From assembly GCA_905221605.1 (NCBI GenBank), contig CAJNDS010000661.1, positions 35,001 through 55,000 of the forward strand: a DNA stretch of 20,000 bases. The letters are read 5' to 3'. Positions 6,831-13,772 of the stretch are shown here, piece after piece (position 1 is the stretch's first letter; each line of letters opens with the position of its first letter). The stretch is from Symbiodinium natans (lineage: Eukaryota > Sar > Dinophyceae > Suessiales > Symbiodiniaceae). The notes beneath the pieces are model-generated. The model did no database searches. It saw nothing but the letters and a program-made list of their open reading frames with translations, and had not been told where the DNA came from. Both the position numbers and the translations under genes were made by a program.

Positions 6831-6931
6831 CTGCAAAGGGGGGGCGCTTTCGGAGCTTAGGGTTTATATAGGGTTTAGGGTTTAGGGTTTAGGGTCTAGG
6901 GCTTTAAGGTGATCTGGTTGTCCTGCAAAGG
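6819..6931. repeat. Direct duplication of an exon start and its acceptor
   Basis: GATCTGGTTGTCCTGCAAAGG occurs at 6819-6839 and 6911-6931; similarity continues (GCGCTT...CTTAGG) to the right of both. The 92-bp unit includes a TTTAGGG block (6858-6902). It duplicates the splice acceptor and first four codons of EF-hand exon B. Confidence 0.9.
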
Positions 6932-6944
6932 TGCGCTTGGAGAG

Positions 6945-7005
6945 GGCTTAGGAGTTTAGGGGTTTAAAAGGTTAGGGGTTTAGAAGGTTAGGGGTTTAGG
7001 GGTTT
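6945..7005 (+). repeat. Degenerate TTTAGGGG block
   Basis: Units of 8-9 bp (GGTTTAGGG, AGGTTAGGGG). Confidence 0.85.
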
Positions 7006-7469
7006 ATAGGCAAGAACGCCAACGCCATGTACTTCCTCACTTCATGGGCGCCACTGATTGCCTCCGCCGCGCAGCAAGCTGGGCAGGCGATTGCTCCGGT
7101 ACAGGCAGCAGTGTTCCACACGAGGCCCCTTTTTTGCAAGACCCCATACCGAAATAAGTCGAAGATTGACAAGGTTTTTCTTAAGGAGCCCCTTCCATTG
7201 CGATTTCCTTACGCAAGCCTGGACTCATGGGTCATCGTACGAAGCTTCACGGAACTGCAGGGAGATCTCCGGTCCTTGTTGAGATCGAACTCGGCAAAGT
7301 CGTGCCTGTCTTCCCGAGGAGCTCTAGAACTACCAGTCACTACAGCGGGATCCTGGCGGCGCAAGAAATGATGCACATTCCTTAACTCAGGCAATACGGT
7401 AGCAGCTAAGGAAGCACCCTAGATGGCTGGATCCAAGGTGAGGTAGATCCGAGTGAGGTACCGATATAG
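7006..7469. other. Longest repeat-free GC-balanced island on the left side
   Basis: Contains EF-hand exon A. Otherwise four frames are open for 50 codons or more: plus 7027-7371, and three minus frames across 7020-7200, for example NTAACTGAIACPACCAAEAI. None has a recognisable domain, and at most one can be real. Confidence 0.4.
7275..7305 (-). CDS. EF-hand exon A: HDFAEFDLNK
   Basis: The minus strand reads HDFAEFDLNK, the end of an E-helix and positions 1-4 of a calcium-binding loop (Asp1, Asn3), and then meets AAG|GACCGG, a predicted GA donor. The acceptor is GAAGACAG at 7306-7307. The exon is phase 0 at its end. Spliced to 6830 it rebuilds D-L-N-K-D-N-Q-I-D-F-Q-E, which satisfies the loop pattern at positions 1, 3, 5, 8, 9 and 12 (Gly6 replaced by Asn). 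Without splicing, the frame continues 28 more codons without family features. The 114-aa plus-strand ORF over this DNA, 7027-7371, is treated as a shadow. Confidence 0.55.
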
Positions 7470-7530
7470 GTAGGCTTTAGGGTTTGGGGTTTAGGGTGTA
7501 GGGTGTAGGATTTCGGGTAGGCTTTAGGGT
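7470..7530 (+). repeat. Degenerate TTTAGGG/TGTAGGG block
   Basis: About seven units. Confidence 0.85.
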
Positions 7531-7780
7531 TTAGAGTGCAGGGCAGGTGGGTAACACAGGTGGCAGCAGGAGTGCGGATGTTTTCATCTACACAACCATC
7601 AGCACCGTCCTCGTCGGCAGGGTGAAACCCCAAACCCTCAACCTCAACTCCAAAACCCGAAACCCTCCAAAAAGATCCAACGCCATCACCACCATCACCG
7701 CCACCCGGAAGCTCGCCCAGCCGACCCTCTAAAGGTGAAACGCTCCTGGACCATGAAAAGGGGGCTGCAAGGTTCAATTC
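7531..7780. other. Island with weak coding-like segments
   Basis: The minus strand reads ADEDGADGCVDENI near 7580-7620, acidic and EF-hand-like but out of register with the loop pattern. The plus strand reads SADVFIYTTISTVLVGR, and at 7677-7730 SNAITTITATRKLAQPTL. Nothing decisive. A short CCCTAAA-like stretch lies at 7625-7665. Confidence 0.35.
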
Positions 7781-7975
7781 AGGGTTTAGGGGGGTAGGGT
7801 TGAGGGTTTTAAGAAGGGTCTTAATCAAGGTGCTTAAGGGTTCGAGGGGCTTACTTGGTTTAGGGTTCTAGGGGGCAGAAGGACTCCAGGATTCTAAGGC
7901 TTCAGCGTTCTAGGGTTACGGGGGCTTAAGAGTTCCAGGCTTTTGGGGCGTTCCAGGGTGTAGGGTTTAGGGTTC
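7781..7975 (+). repeat. Strongly diverged TTTAGGG tract
   Basis: GGTTCTAGGG, GGCTTAGGG and GTTCCAGG derivatives over 195 bp. Confidence 0.75.
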
Positions 7976-8099
7976 TGTGGTTCTTGGGTTGAAGTTACAG
8001 GTGTGTAAGGGTGGCTGCCTGTACTCATCTTCCGACGACTCTGCTGCCAGTGCTGGCCACGACCTGGTTGGCGACAATAATCGTGGGGAACTTGGGGGG

Positions 8100-8190
8100 C
8101 TTGGGGGTTTAGGGCTTAGGGTTTGGGGTTTAGGGTTTGGGGTTTAGGATTTAGGGTTTAGGATTTGGGGGTTTGGGGCTTGGGGCTGAG
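8100..8190 (+). repeat. TTTAGGG/TTTGGGG block
   Basis: About twelve mixed units. The preceding island (7990-8095) is open in several frames, unrecognised. Confidence 0.92.
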
Positions 8191-8223
8191 GGTTCAGGTT
8201 GCTCCATGTATCCTTACAGAATA

Positions 8224-8254
8224 CCCCCTAAACCCTAAACCCTAAACCCTAAAC
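8224..8254 (-). repeat. CCCTAAA block at a predicted donor
   Basis: Four units. In sense orientation the first base pair of the block is the GT after the 8255-8311 exon. Confidence 0.93.
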
Positions 8255-8311
8255 CTTGGTGCCGCCGACGGGCAAGCACACGAGCAGCGTCAGCACGTGT
8301 CGCAGGCCCAT
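8255..8311 (-). CDS. Possible first exon with hydrophobic N-terminus (MGLRHVLTLLVCLPVGGTK)
   Basis: The minus strand has GACGCCACCATGG, an almost ideal Kozak context, starting a 19-codon frame, MGLRHVLTLLVCLPVGGTK. The leucine/valine core after one Arg and one His looks like a signal peptide or signal anchor. The frame ends CACCAAG followed by GTTTAGGG, so the repeat itself could be the donor; unspliced, it stops at the TAG within GTTTAG. An AT-rich island lies 120-290 bp upstream. The exon could start the EF-hand gene 1 kb downstream, but nothing joins them directly. The island is flanked by CCCTAAA repeat on both sides. Confidence 0.35.
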
Positions 8312-8320
8312 GGTGGCGTC

Positions 8321-8366
8321 CCTAAACCCTAAAGCCTAAACCCTAAGCCCTACACCCTAAAACCCT
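8321..8366 (-). repeat. CCCTAAA block
   Basis: Six units with CCTAAGC variants, between the putative start codon and the AT-rich island. Confidence 0.9.
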
Positions 8367-8429
8367 GTGGGTTTGAGGCGCTTTTGCTCTCCCAAGCTGG
8401 CGCTGTTTGTGGAAGGCTGTTGCATCTCA

Positions 8430-8600
8430 TACATGAAGATTTGTATACGTACAACAGAAGCACTAGACACCCCACATATATGTGAAGATGTACACGCACA
8501 TAGTACATATACATATATATATGTTTATATATACATATATCTTATTTTGCTTATTTGAATTTGAATATGTATAGTAGCATATACTTGTAACTTGCAAGCG
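8430..8600. promoter_or_regulatory. AT-rich island, possible promoter or boundary
   Basis: Alternating TA/CA sequence (TACATATACATATATATATG around 8505-8545) amid otherwise GC-balanced DNA, 120-290 bp upstream of the putative minus-strand start at 8311. Dinoflagellate promoters are poorly defined, so regulatory function is a guess. Flanking bases to 8728 hold no gene. Confidence 0.3.
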
Positions 8601-8727
8601 CTATACCGCCTGTAATACGTCCGTTCTACGCGGCTTGGCATGTTCGCTCATTATCAGGATGCTTACTACGACTGACTCCTCGGATGGCTGACATTGGGAA
8701 CATTGGAGCAGAAAGCGAAACGGGATT

Positions 8728-8860
8728 TTAGGGCTTACTGTTTGGGGTGTAAGGCTTGGGGCTGAGGGTTTGGGGTTTAGGGCTTAGGGTTCCAGGGCTC
8801 TAGGGTTTTTAGGGCTTCAGGGTGTTAGGATTTAGGGGCTTAGGGTGTCGGGTTGGGGAT
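8728..8860 (+). repeat. Diverged TTTAGGG tract
   Basis: Irregular units (GGTTTGGGG, GGCTTAGGG, GGGTGTTAGG). Confidence 0.8.
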
Positions 8861-9004
8861 TGCTTAGCCTGCTGCAGAAGCCTTGGCAGGGCTACACTTT
8901 GGCCGCTGAAACCCTCTGATTATGATTCATACATATGGTCCTCTTAAACCCAATACAGGCAGATGTAAAATACGAGGATAAGGTTTACGCCTCTTTAACC
9001 CTCT

Positions 9005-9045
9005 CCTGAACCCTGAACCCTGCACCCTGAACCCGGAACCCTAAC
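9005..9045 (-). repeat. CCCTGAA block
   Basis: Five CCCTGAA-type units. The island 9046-9160 on its right has a plus-strand acceptor (GGGCCCAG) and GTAAGG donor around AKRYRSTFFLLVCEAKP, unrecognised. Confidence 0.85.
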
Positions 9046-9159
9046 TTGTGTTGGGGGCCCAGGCAAAGAGGTATCGGAGCACTTTTTTCCTGCTCGTCTG
9101 CGAAGCGAAACCTTAGTAAGGCGCACAGCGGAGGATGTACACGGTCTGCACGATTTAAA

Positions 9160-9310
9160 GGGTTTATGGGGGGCTTGTAGGGCTTAGAGGGCTAATAGGG
9201 TCATACTTCACAGCGAAGGATTTGTAGGGTTTGGAGGGTTTACATAGGGCTTGTGAGGTTTATAGGGCTTCTAGGGTTTGTAGGGCTGCTAGGGATGGTT
9301 CTACTTGTAG
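9160..9310 (+). repeat. Diverged TTTAGGG tract
   Basis: GGCTTGTAGGG, GGTTTGTAGGG and GGCTTATAGGG derivatives; longer units than elsewhere. Confidence 0.78.
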
Positions 9311-9732
9311 AGTTTAAGCGTGACAGCAGGTTTGGAGCTTCGTGTTTCAGGCATGCTGCCTAGGGCTTGGGGGGTTTTGTATTGGAGTTCTAGATCTTCG
9401 GATGCGTTGGACCCATGTCAGCGGCATGAGTTAACAACCTCTAGACCATCCGTCCGAACACCTCGAGAGACCCATCAAGTCGTAGTCTACAACGTAGTCT
9501 ACGATGGCCCTTAAGACCCTCTGAAACTGTTCCTGAATATGACCCTCTTAAACCCAATACGGGAAGATATGACATGCCCCCAGGGCCTACCGAATACGGA
9601 CACCTAGGCCCTAAACCCTCAACCCTAAACCCTAGGGCCTCAATCCGATGGAGCTTCCCACGACGGAGGAATGAGGCCTTGGATGGTTGCCTGAACAGCT
9701 CTGCCCAACGCTCTTGCAACGACGCTGAAACC
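9311..9732. other. Island with several open frames, no identified gene
   Basis: The minus strand carries AIVDYVVDYDLMG over a 12-bp tandem repeat (CGTAGTCTAC at 9481 and 9493). Near 9640-9725 it reads VVARALGRAVQATIQGLIPP or, in another frame, QERWAELFRQPSKASFLRRG. The latter segment could be the 3' continuation of the EEP gene. A short CCCTAAA block lies at 9610-9636. Confidence 0.35.
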
Positions 9733-9880
9733 TACACCCTAAACCCTGAACCCTGAACCCTAAAACCTGAACCCTGAACCCTAAACCCTGAAACCCAAAA
9801 CCCTAAACCCTATACCCTATACCCTAAACCCCAAACCCTGAACCCTAAACCCCAAACCCTGAAACCCTGAACCCTGAAAC
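9733..9880 (-). repeat. CCCTAAA/CCCTGAA array
   Basis: About 20 mixed units; left flank of the EEP C-terminal exon. Confidence 0.95.
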
Positions 9881-9891
9881 CCTTCCATCCT

Positions 9892-9951
9892 CCGGTGCTT
9901 GAAGGCCCGGGGACTCGCAGACGATCGGCAGGTGGTCGCTGCCATGGATGC
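9892..9951 (-). CDS. EEP exon 12: IHGSDHLPIVCE catalytic C-terminus
   Basis: After acceptor CCCAG the frame reads (R)IHGSDHLPIVCESPGLQAPE. The H-G-S-D-H-L-P-I-V motif holds the catalytic Asp-His pair that closes every EEP domain. TTTAGGG repeat touches the acceptor side two bases away. The 3' limit is uncertain: a GA donor after CCGGAG is shown, but the frame also stays open into the repeat and stops there. The protein may end soon after this exon, or continue in the 9.5-9.7 kb island. Confidence 0.78.
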
Positions 9952-9953
9952 CT

Positions 9954-10084
9954 GGGTTTAGGGTTTAGGGTTTAGGGTTTAGGGTTTAGGGTTTAGGGTT
10001 TAGGGTTTAGGGTTTAGGGTTTAGGGTTTAGGGTTTAGGGTTTAGGGTTTAGGGTTTAGGGTTTAGGGTTTAGGGTTTAGGGTT
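9954..10084 (+). repeat. TTTAGGG array, about 18 perfect units
   Basis: Begins two bases from the acceptor of EEP exon 12. Perfectly homogeneous. Confidence 0.98.
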
Positions 10085-10235
10085 CAAGTGTGTAAGGGTC
10101 TAAGGGTTTAAGGGTCTAAGGGGTTTTAGGGTTTAAGGGTTCAAGGGTTCCAGGGTTCAAGGGTTCAAGGGTTCAAGGGTTCAAGGGTTCAAGGGTCGAA
10201 GAGTTTAAGAGGTTAAGGGTTTGAGGGTTTCAGGG
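10085..10235 (+). repeat. TTCAAGGG octamer array
   Basis: Continues the previous array, but as 8-bp units, homogenised to TTCAAGGG at 10137-10195. Confidence 0.9.
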
Positions 10236-10447
10236 TGCAGGGAGCTCTTGAAAACCAGATGAACCCAAAATTGGGATCACACAGGCCTGTACTGGACCAG
10301 AAACCCTCAACTTACTGATTGATAGCTATAGGGTTATGGGGACCATTTGAGAGGGTTTGGATTTTAGCGTTGTGACTTTGCGTGTTGAGGTTTGAAGTTT
10401 ACGGCTTGGGGTCATCCAGGGGCCTACTAAGCTAGAGAAGGTACTTT
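10236..10447. other. Intron interior, nothing assignable
   Basis: Lies within predicted intron 11 of the EEP gene. No coding-like frame and no repeats beyond single diverged heptamers. Confidence 0.5.
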
Positions 10448-10449
10448 GT

Positions 10450-10548
10450 TTGGGGTTTAGGGTTCTGGGTTTAGGGTTCAGGGTTCGGGGTTTAGGGTTT
10501 AGGGTTTAGGGTTTAGGGTTTAGGGTTTAGGGTTTAGGGTTTAGGGTG
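10450..10548 (+). repeat. TTTAGGG block
   Basis: About 13 units, first ones TTCAGGG or TTCGGGG. Confidence 0.95.
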
Positions 10549-10600
10549 TGTAGTTTAAGGTATACCTAGATAGGGATTTTGAGGAGATAACTTGGGGTTC

Positions 10601-10752
10601 AAAACACAAAACCCTGAACCCTCAACCCTAAACCCTGATAGGCACTGTCTAGAAACAAGATGCCTTTCCAAAGAGAGGGACCACCCTAAACCCTAAACCC
10701 TAAACCCCAAACCCCAAACCCTAAACCCTAAACCCTAAACCCTAAACCCTCC
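10601..10752 (-). repeat. CCCTAAA blocks
   Basis: Degenerate units at 10601-10638 and an array at 10683-10752, which lies 23 bases past the donor of EEP exon 11. Confidence 0.93.
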
Positions 10753-10775
10753 TCCTAACCCTGCATCCAGAGGAC

Positions 10776-10791
10776 GGTTCGGGATACCCAG
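10776..10791 (-). CDS. EEP exon 11: 16-nt micro-exon LGIPN
   Basis: Between acceptor GCTGCAG and GT donor AACC|GTCCTC, 16 bases read LGIPN plus one C. Joined to exon 12, this gives LGIPN-R-IHGSDHLPIVCE. The family has L-P/I-P-N/S-x-x-H-x-S-D-H at this site, so the micro-exon completes the expected motif and phase exactly. An alternative acceptor six bases upstream (GGCGAG) would make it 22 nt with two extra residues, LQ. Confidence 0.58.
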
Positions 10792-10817
10792 CTGCAGCTC
10801 GCCGCTGACGCGGGGGG

Positions 10818-10845
10818 GCCGCCACCGGCGGTCCCACCGGTGTTC
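10818..10845. other. GC-rich hairpin in intron 10
   Basis: CCGCCACCGGCGG and CACCGG...CCGGTG give nested short inverted repeats upstream of the exon 11 acceptor. Confidence 0.5.
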
Positions 10846-10863
10846 CTAACCCAAGCCCAAGTT

Positions 10864-11010
10864 GGTTTAGGGTTTAGGGTTTAGGGTTTAGGGTTTGGGG
10901 TTTAGGGTTTAGGGTTTGGGGTTTGGGGTTTGGGGTTTGGGGTTTAGGGGTTTGGGGTTTTGGGGTTTGGGGTTTGGGGTTTAGGGATTTGGGGTTTGGG
11001 GTTTGGGGTT
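10864..11010 (+). repeat. TTTAGGG to TTTGGGG array
   Basis: Five TTTAGGG units, then mostly TTTGGGG units, which are strong G-quadruplex formers. Confidence 0.95.
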
Positions 11011-11177
11011 CCTGGACTCGCACGAGTGAATGCGGGGCGTAACGGGGTTCAGGGTGCCCAGGGTCGGGGTGTTTGGGCCTTTGGGTGGAATTACCCCAAA
11101 GACCCATGCTACCCAGATACTGCAGAAATGATCAGGGCTTGGGGTTGGGATTCAGAGTATAGGGTTTTGAGCATCAG
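11011..11177. other. Open island inside intron 10
   Basis: The plus strand reads GVWAFGWNYPKDPCYPDTAE-MIRAWGWDSEY, rich in Trp. The minus strand has a strong acceptor (ATCATTTCTGCAG) before a Pro-rich frame. Neither is recognised. Flank polarity is that of an intron interior. Confidence 0.3.
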
Positions 11178-11357
11178 AACCCTAAACCCTAAACCCTAGC
11201 TTTCTGTTCCCGCTGATCGACCACCGGCGATTGAAATCCTAAACCCTAAACCCTAAACCCTAGACCCTAGACCCTAAACCCTAAACCCTAAACCCTAAAC
11301 CCTAAACCCTAAACCCTAAACCCTAAACCCTAAACCCTAAACCCTAAACCCTAAACC
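11178..11357 (-). repeat. CCCTAAA blocks
   Basis: Short block at 11178-11199, then about 17 units at 11237-11357. Left flank of EEP exon 10. Confidence 0.96.
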
Positions 11358-11392
11358 TGAACTCCTAAATCCCACGCCTCGAGCCCGGGGAC

Positions 11393-11442
11393 CGGTGAGT
11401 CGGGGAAGCGCCAGCCGCCGCACCAGTATCCGTAGAGCTCGT
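11393..11442 (-). CDS. EEP exon 10: DELYGYWCGGWRFPDSP
   Basis: With the leftover G of exon 9, the first codon becomes Asp and the frame reads DELYGYWCGGWRFPDSP. The aromatic- and Gly-rich Y-G-x-W-C-G-G-W-R-F/Y-P segment directly before L-G-I-P-N is as I would expect in alveolate EEP proteins; this is from memory, not a search. Acceptor is ATGCCCAG; donor is TCACCG|GTCCCC. The plus strand has a good-looking GTGAGT at the same place, but no convincing protein there. Confidence 0.6.
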
Positions 11443-11463
11443 CTGGGCATGGGGTTAAGGTCT

Positions 11464-11551
11464 ATAGGGTTTAGGGTTTAGGGTTTGGGTTTAGGGCTGA
11501 GGGTTTAGGGTTTAGGGCTTAGGGTTTAGGGTTTAGGGTTTAGGGCTTAGA
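11464..11551 (+). repeat. TTTAGGG array
   Basis: About 12 units with CTTAGGG variants, upstream of EEP exon 10. Loose GGCTTAG units continue to 11655. Confidence 0.94.
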
Positions 11552-11662
11552 AGCAAGGGCTTTAGGTATAATTCGTTGGGGGGTCTGCAGGGTTTAGGGC
11601 GTAGAATAATGGTCTACAAGGTTTGGGGGCTTAGAAACAAGGGCTTAGGGCCAAGTTTGTTT

Positions 11663-11730
11663 GGGGGGGGGGGGGACCCTAAGCCCTAAACCCTAAACCC
11701 TAAGCCCTAAACCCTAAACCCTAAACCCTG
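11663..11730. repeat. G13 run followed by CCCTAAA block
   Basis: Thirteen G at 11663-11675 directly abut CCCTAAGCCCTAAA units (11677-11730). Confidence 0.94.
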
Positions 11731-11807
11731 TTGGGTTGGGGCTCGTCTGCAAGATCTGCTGGAAGCCTGGCTTGCTGGTGACTAGGATTTTCGTATGATC
11801 CCTTTCA

Positions 11808-11868
11808 TGGGTTTAGGGTTTAGGGTTTAGGGTTTAGGGTTTAGGGTTTAGGGTTTAGGGTTTAGGGT
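11808..11868 (+). repeat. TTTAGGG array, eight perfect units
   Basis: The island to its left (11731-11807) has exon-type flanks and open frames (plus VGARLQDLLEAWLAGD; minus HQQARLPADLADEPQPNR) but is not needed by the EEP phase chain. Confidence 0.96.
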
Positions 11869-12386
11869 ACCGAAATCCCATTCCTCAAAGGGTTCTATAA
11901 GGCACCCTAAACCTAACATTTCCCTCAACCCTAATTCCCCAAACCCCAAAGCACAATTCCCCAATTTCCCGAATGTAAGAACTCATGAGGTGAGGTTTCT
12001 CGGGTGTCTGGGGCTTGGGTTTGGGCTACGCCTCACGCGGCTCGACAGTTCGAAGTTTGGGGGGCCTCGGGCTTTGGGACCCTGATCCCTACACCCTAAA
12101 CCCTACATCAGGTATGCTTAACTGCACTTGAAGCCCGAGCAAAATTTGTAGTCTTAGCTGCTTCTTAGGAATCAAAGTACCCAAAAAAATCACAAAATAG
12201 TCCCATGTTATCTTCCCATAGCTTGGGAGCTTCGGGTTTAAGGTTGAGGGTGTCGGGATTCGGGCAGTTTAGGGTTTAGGCTTGAAGTGTGAGGGTTCGA
12301 CTTCGCACTCCGCAAGACTCCCTGAACACACCCTCTTTACCTACCTTCTCTGCACCACAGTGATCTTTCTGCACCCAAGCCCTCAA
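11869..12386. other. Intron interior, mostly unassigned
   Basis: A few isolated heptamers (11905-11950, 12095-12110, 12230-12290). A long pyrimidine tract ending TTCTCTGCACCACAG at 12342-12360 looks like a plus-strand acceptor with no credible exon after it. Confidence 0.45.
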
Positions 12387-12390
12387 AAAT

Positions 12391-12440
12391 CTAAACCCTA
12401 AACCCTAAACCCTAAACCCTAAACCCTAAACCCTAAACCC
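12391..12440 (-). repeat. CCCTAAA array, seven perfect units
   Basis: Ends 12 bases from the predicted GA donor of EEP exon 9. Confidence 0.96.
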
Positions 12441-12452
12441 TCTCCCCCAGTC

Positions 12453-12504
12453 CTCCGGGCTTGTGTCGCTTGGCCGGGCGGTCCGAACCGGCAGCGCGGG
12501 TTGA
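12453..12504 (-). CDS. EEP exon 9 (tentative): basic linker STRAAGSDRPAKRHKPG
   Basis: Acceptor CCGACAG and a GA donor (CCGGAG|GACTGG) delimit 52 bp reading STRAAGSDRPAKRHKPG plus one G. The segment is a basic, flexible linker without homology value. Support comes from phase: exon 8 ends in phase 0, exon 10 needs one leftover base, and this island provides exactly that. It also sits between CCCTAAA (left) and TTTAGGG (right), like the firm exons. Several other frames in this GC-rich island are open, so the exact reading is uncertain. Confidence 0.4.
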
Positions 12505-12521
12505 CTGTCGGCAGGGCGTGT

Positions 12522-12577
12522 GGGGTTTAGGGTTTAGTAGGGCTTAGAGGGTTTAGGGTTTAGGGTTTGGGGTTTAG
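12522..12577 (+). repeat. TTTAGGG block
   Basis: About six units with one GTAGGGC interruption. The next island (12578-12685) has a good plus-strand acceptor (CTTGCTTTCCAG) before an open frame starting SLRGFESGGSGSKVVGREGQ, unrecognised. Confidence 0.92.
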
Positions 12578-12686
12578 CGTCTAGTGTCTTGCTTTCCAGT
12601 CGCTCAGGGGTTTCGAGTCTGGGGGTTCCGGCAGTAAGGTTGTAGGGCGTGAAGGGCAGTATGCTTGTGCAGTTTCAGGGACAGGG

Positions 12687-12829
12687 GTTTAGGGTTTAGG
12701 GTTTAGGGTTTAGGGTTTAGGGTTTAGGGTTTAGGGTTTAGGGTTTAGGGTTTAGGGTTTAGGGTTTAGGGTTTAGGGTTTAGGGTTTAGGGTTTAGGGT
12801 TTAGGGTTCAGGGTTTAGGGTTTAGGGTT
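12687..12829 (+). repeat. TTTAGGG array, about 20 units
   Basis: Nearly perfect; one TTCAGGG unit near the right end. Confidence 0.98.
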
Positions 12830-13235
12830 CCAGCACGTCGAAGCACAGCAGCATGGGGAGCGATGGAAAAAGGGGACCGAAAACGTGGGACAGGTGCTGC
12901 GCGTGTTTCGATTGGGTTCAGCTGCGACAAGAAGAGATGGCGCGCAGTTCGTTGGTACCTTGTGTGGTGTGTCGGAAGAAAAGTGAGGGCCACTATTCTA
13001 CTTCCGGCTGGGACATGAGCAGTTGGGTCACGGGCTCTTGGGTCCCTACAAAGTACGGTACCTCATAAAAGGGACCCCCAACGGGACCCTGTTTTCGAGA
13101 CCTACCCACATGGTCTCCGGAATGCGCCCAGTGAGCCGAAGGCGGTCAAGAGGCAGTTCCGGGGCAGTGCCCCACAGAGGGCGCGTGTGGAGGCATTGCA
13201 ACCCTAAACCCTCAACCCTCAACCCTAAACCCTAA
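12819..13235 (+). other. Long plus-strand frame interrupted by one TGA
   Basis: Frame open from 12819 to TAA at 13233-13235 except for TGA at 12984-12986. Segments include HVEAQQHGERWKKGTENVGQ before the TGA and GPYKVRYLIKGTPNGTLFSR after it. The last 12 residues are repeat-derived. AAAA|GTGAGG at 12979-12988 could be a donor that removes the TGA. Two other plus frames and one minus frame (SQLNPIETRAAPVPRFRSPF) are also open for 50 codons or more, so coding is unproven. Confidence 0.25.
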
Positions 13236-13272
13236 ACCCTAAACCCTAAACCCTAAACCCTAAACCCTAAAC
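13200..13272 (-). repeat. CCCTAAA array
   Basis: About ten units. The island 13273-13415 is open on the plus strand (SDEAWGADASAGTEGAGGWL-IDVPESTPHK), unrecognised, inside EEP intron 8. Confidence 0.95.
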
Positions 13273-13416
13273 CCCATCCTAAGATCCTGTAGCTGTCGGA
13301 CGAGGCGTGGGGGGCTGATGCCTCTGCAGGCACAGAGGGAGCTGGAGGTTGGTTGATCGACGTACCGGAATCGACGCCACACAAAACTCCTCGGACCACT
13401 ACATCCCTTCGGCCTT

Positions 13417-13578
13417 AAACCCTAAACCCTAAACCCTAAACCCTAAACCCTTGAACCCTTGCAAGACATCGCAAAACCATCAGTCAAGACCTCCCAAACT
13501 GTGTCTCATGGTGAAGCCACCACTCTCAACCCTAAACCCTAAACCGTATAAACCCTAAACCCTAAACCCTAAACCCTA
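13417..13578 (-). repeat. Two CCCTAAA blocks
   Basis: 13417-13452 and 13528-13578, separated by a 75-bp island. The second block ends four bases from the donor of EEP exon 8. Confidence 0.94.
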
Positions 13579-13582
13579 GGGC

Positions 13583-13669
13583 CTCCGGCATGCAGGGCAG
13601 CACGACGGGCTTTTCCAGCGCGAGGTCCGGGCTGTGGAAGATGTAGTCAATCACCTCCTTCCGGCCCTC
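13583..13669 (-). CDS. EEP exon 8: EGRKEVIDYIFHSPDLALEK segment
   Basis: The longest exon of the model has 29 codons, from acceptor AAGTCCAG to GC donor CCGGAG|GCCCTA. It reads EGRKEVIDYIFHSPDLALEK and then PVVLPCMPE. The I-D-Y-I-F-x-S core and the following beta strand (PVVLP) are characteristic of CCR4/nocturnin-type EEP domains, where the Asp helps position catalytic groups. CCCTAAA repeat lies four bases past the donor. TTTAGGG repeat followed by a 24-G run lies upstream of the acceptor. Confidence 0.8.
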
Positions 13670-13693
13670 CTGGACTTGGTTTTTACCCTAAGA

Positions 13694-13764
13694 GGGTTTA
13701 GGGTTTAGGGTTTAGGGTTTAGGGTTTAGGGTTTAGGGTTTAGGGTTTAGGGTTTAGGGTTTAA
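13694..13764 (+). repeat. TTTAGGG array, ten perfect units
   Basis: Begins 25 bp upstream (transcript sense) of the EEP exon 8 acceptor. Confidence 0.97.
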
Positions 13765-13772
13765 GGGGAGCC

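Larger units (their letters stand above)
8909..9572. repeat. Two diverged copies of a ~60-bp dispersed repeat
   Basis: 8909-8971 and 9514-9572 share ACCCTCTGA..., then CCTCTTAAACCCAATAC(A/G)GG, then AGATAT/AGATGTA. Only the ends of the span are the repeat. Confidence 0.75.

Noticed and set aside
7318-7355. Cloning-vector polylinker (GAGCTCTAGAACTA...GGATCC)
   Set aside because: Resembles a SacI/XbaI/BamHI linker for 14 bases only; the intervening bases differ and the surrounding sequence continues naturally.
7027-7371. 114-aa plus-strand ORF as a real protein
   Set aside because: It is the longest repeat-free ORF, but three minus frames over the same DNA are equally open, and the minus strand carries the EF-hand exon with splice signals. 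It has no recognised domain.
7560-7625. A second EF-hand loop (ADEDGADGCVDENI, minus strand)
   Set aside because: Acidic spacing is off by one from the 12-residue loop and position 12 is not Glu/Asp; left as a note only.
9954-10195. CRISPR array
   Set aside because: Units are directly adjacent 7-8-mers without spacers, and the sequence is eukaryotic.
10874-11199. Overlapping 77-79 aa ORFs with NPKPQT or GFGVWGLG strings
   Set aside because: They are the heptamer repeat translated on either strand; the same strings appear wherever an array is open. Only the non-repeat middle is kept as a weak note.
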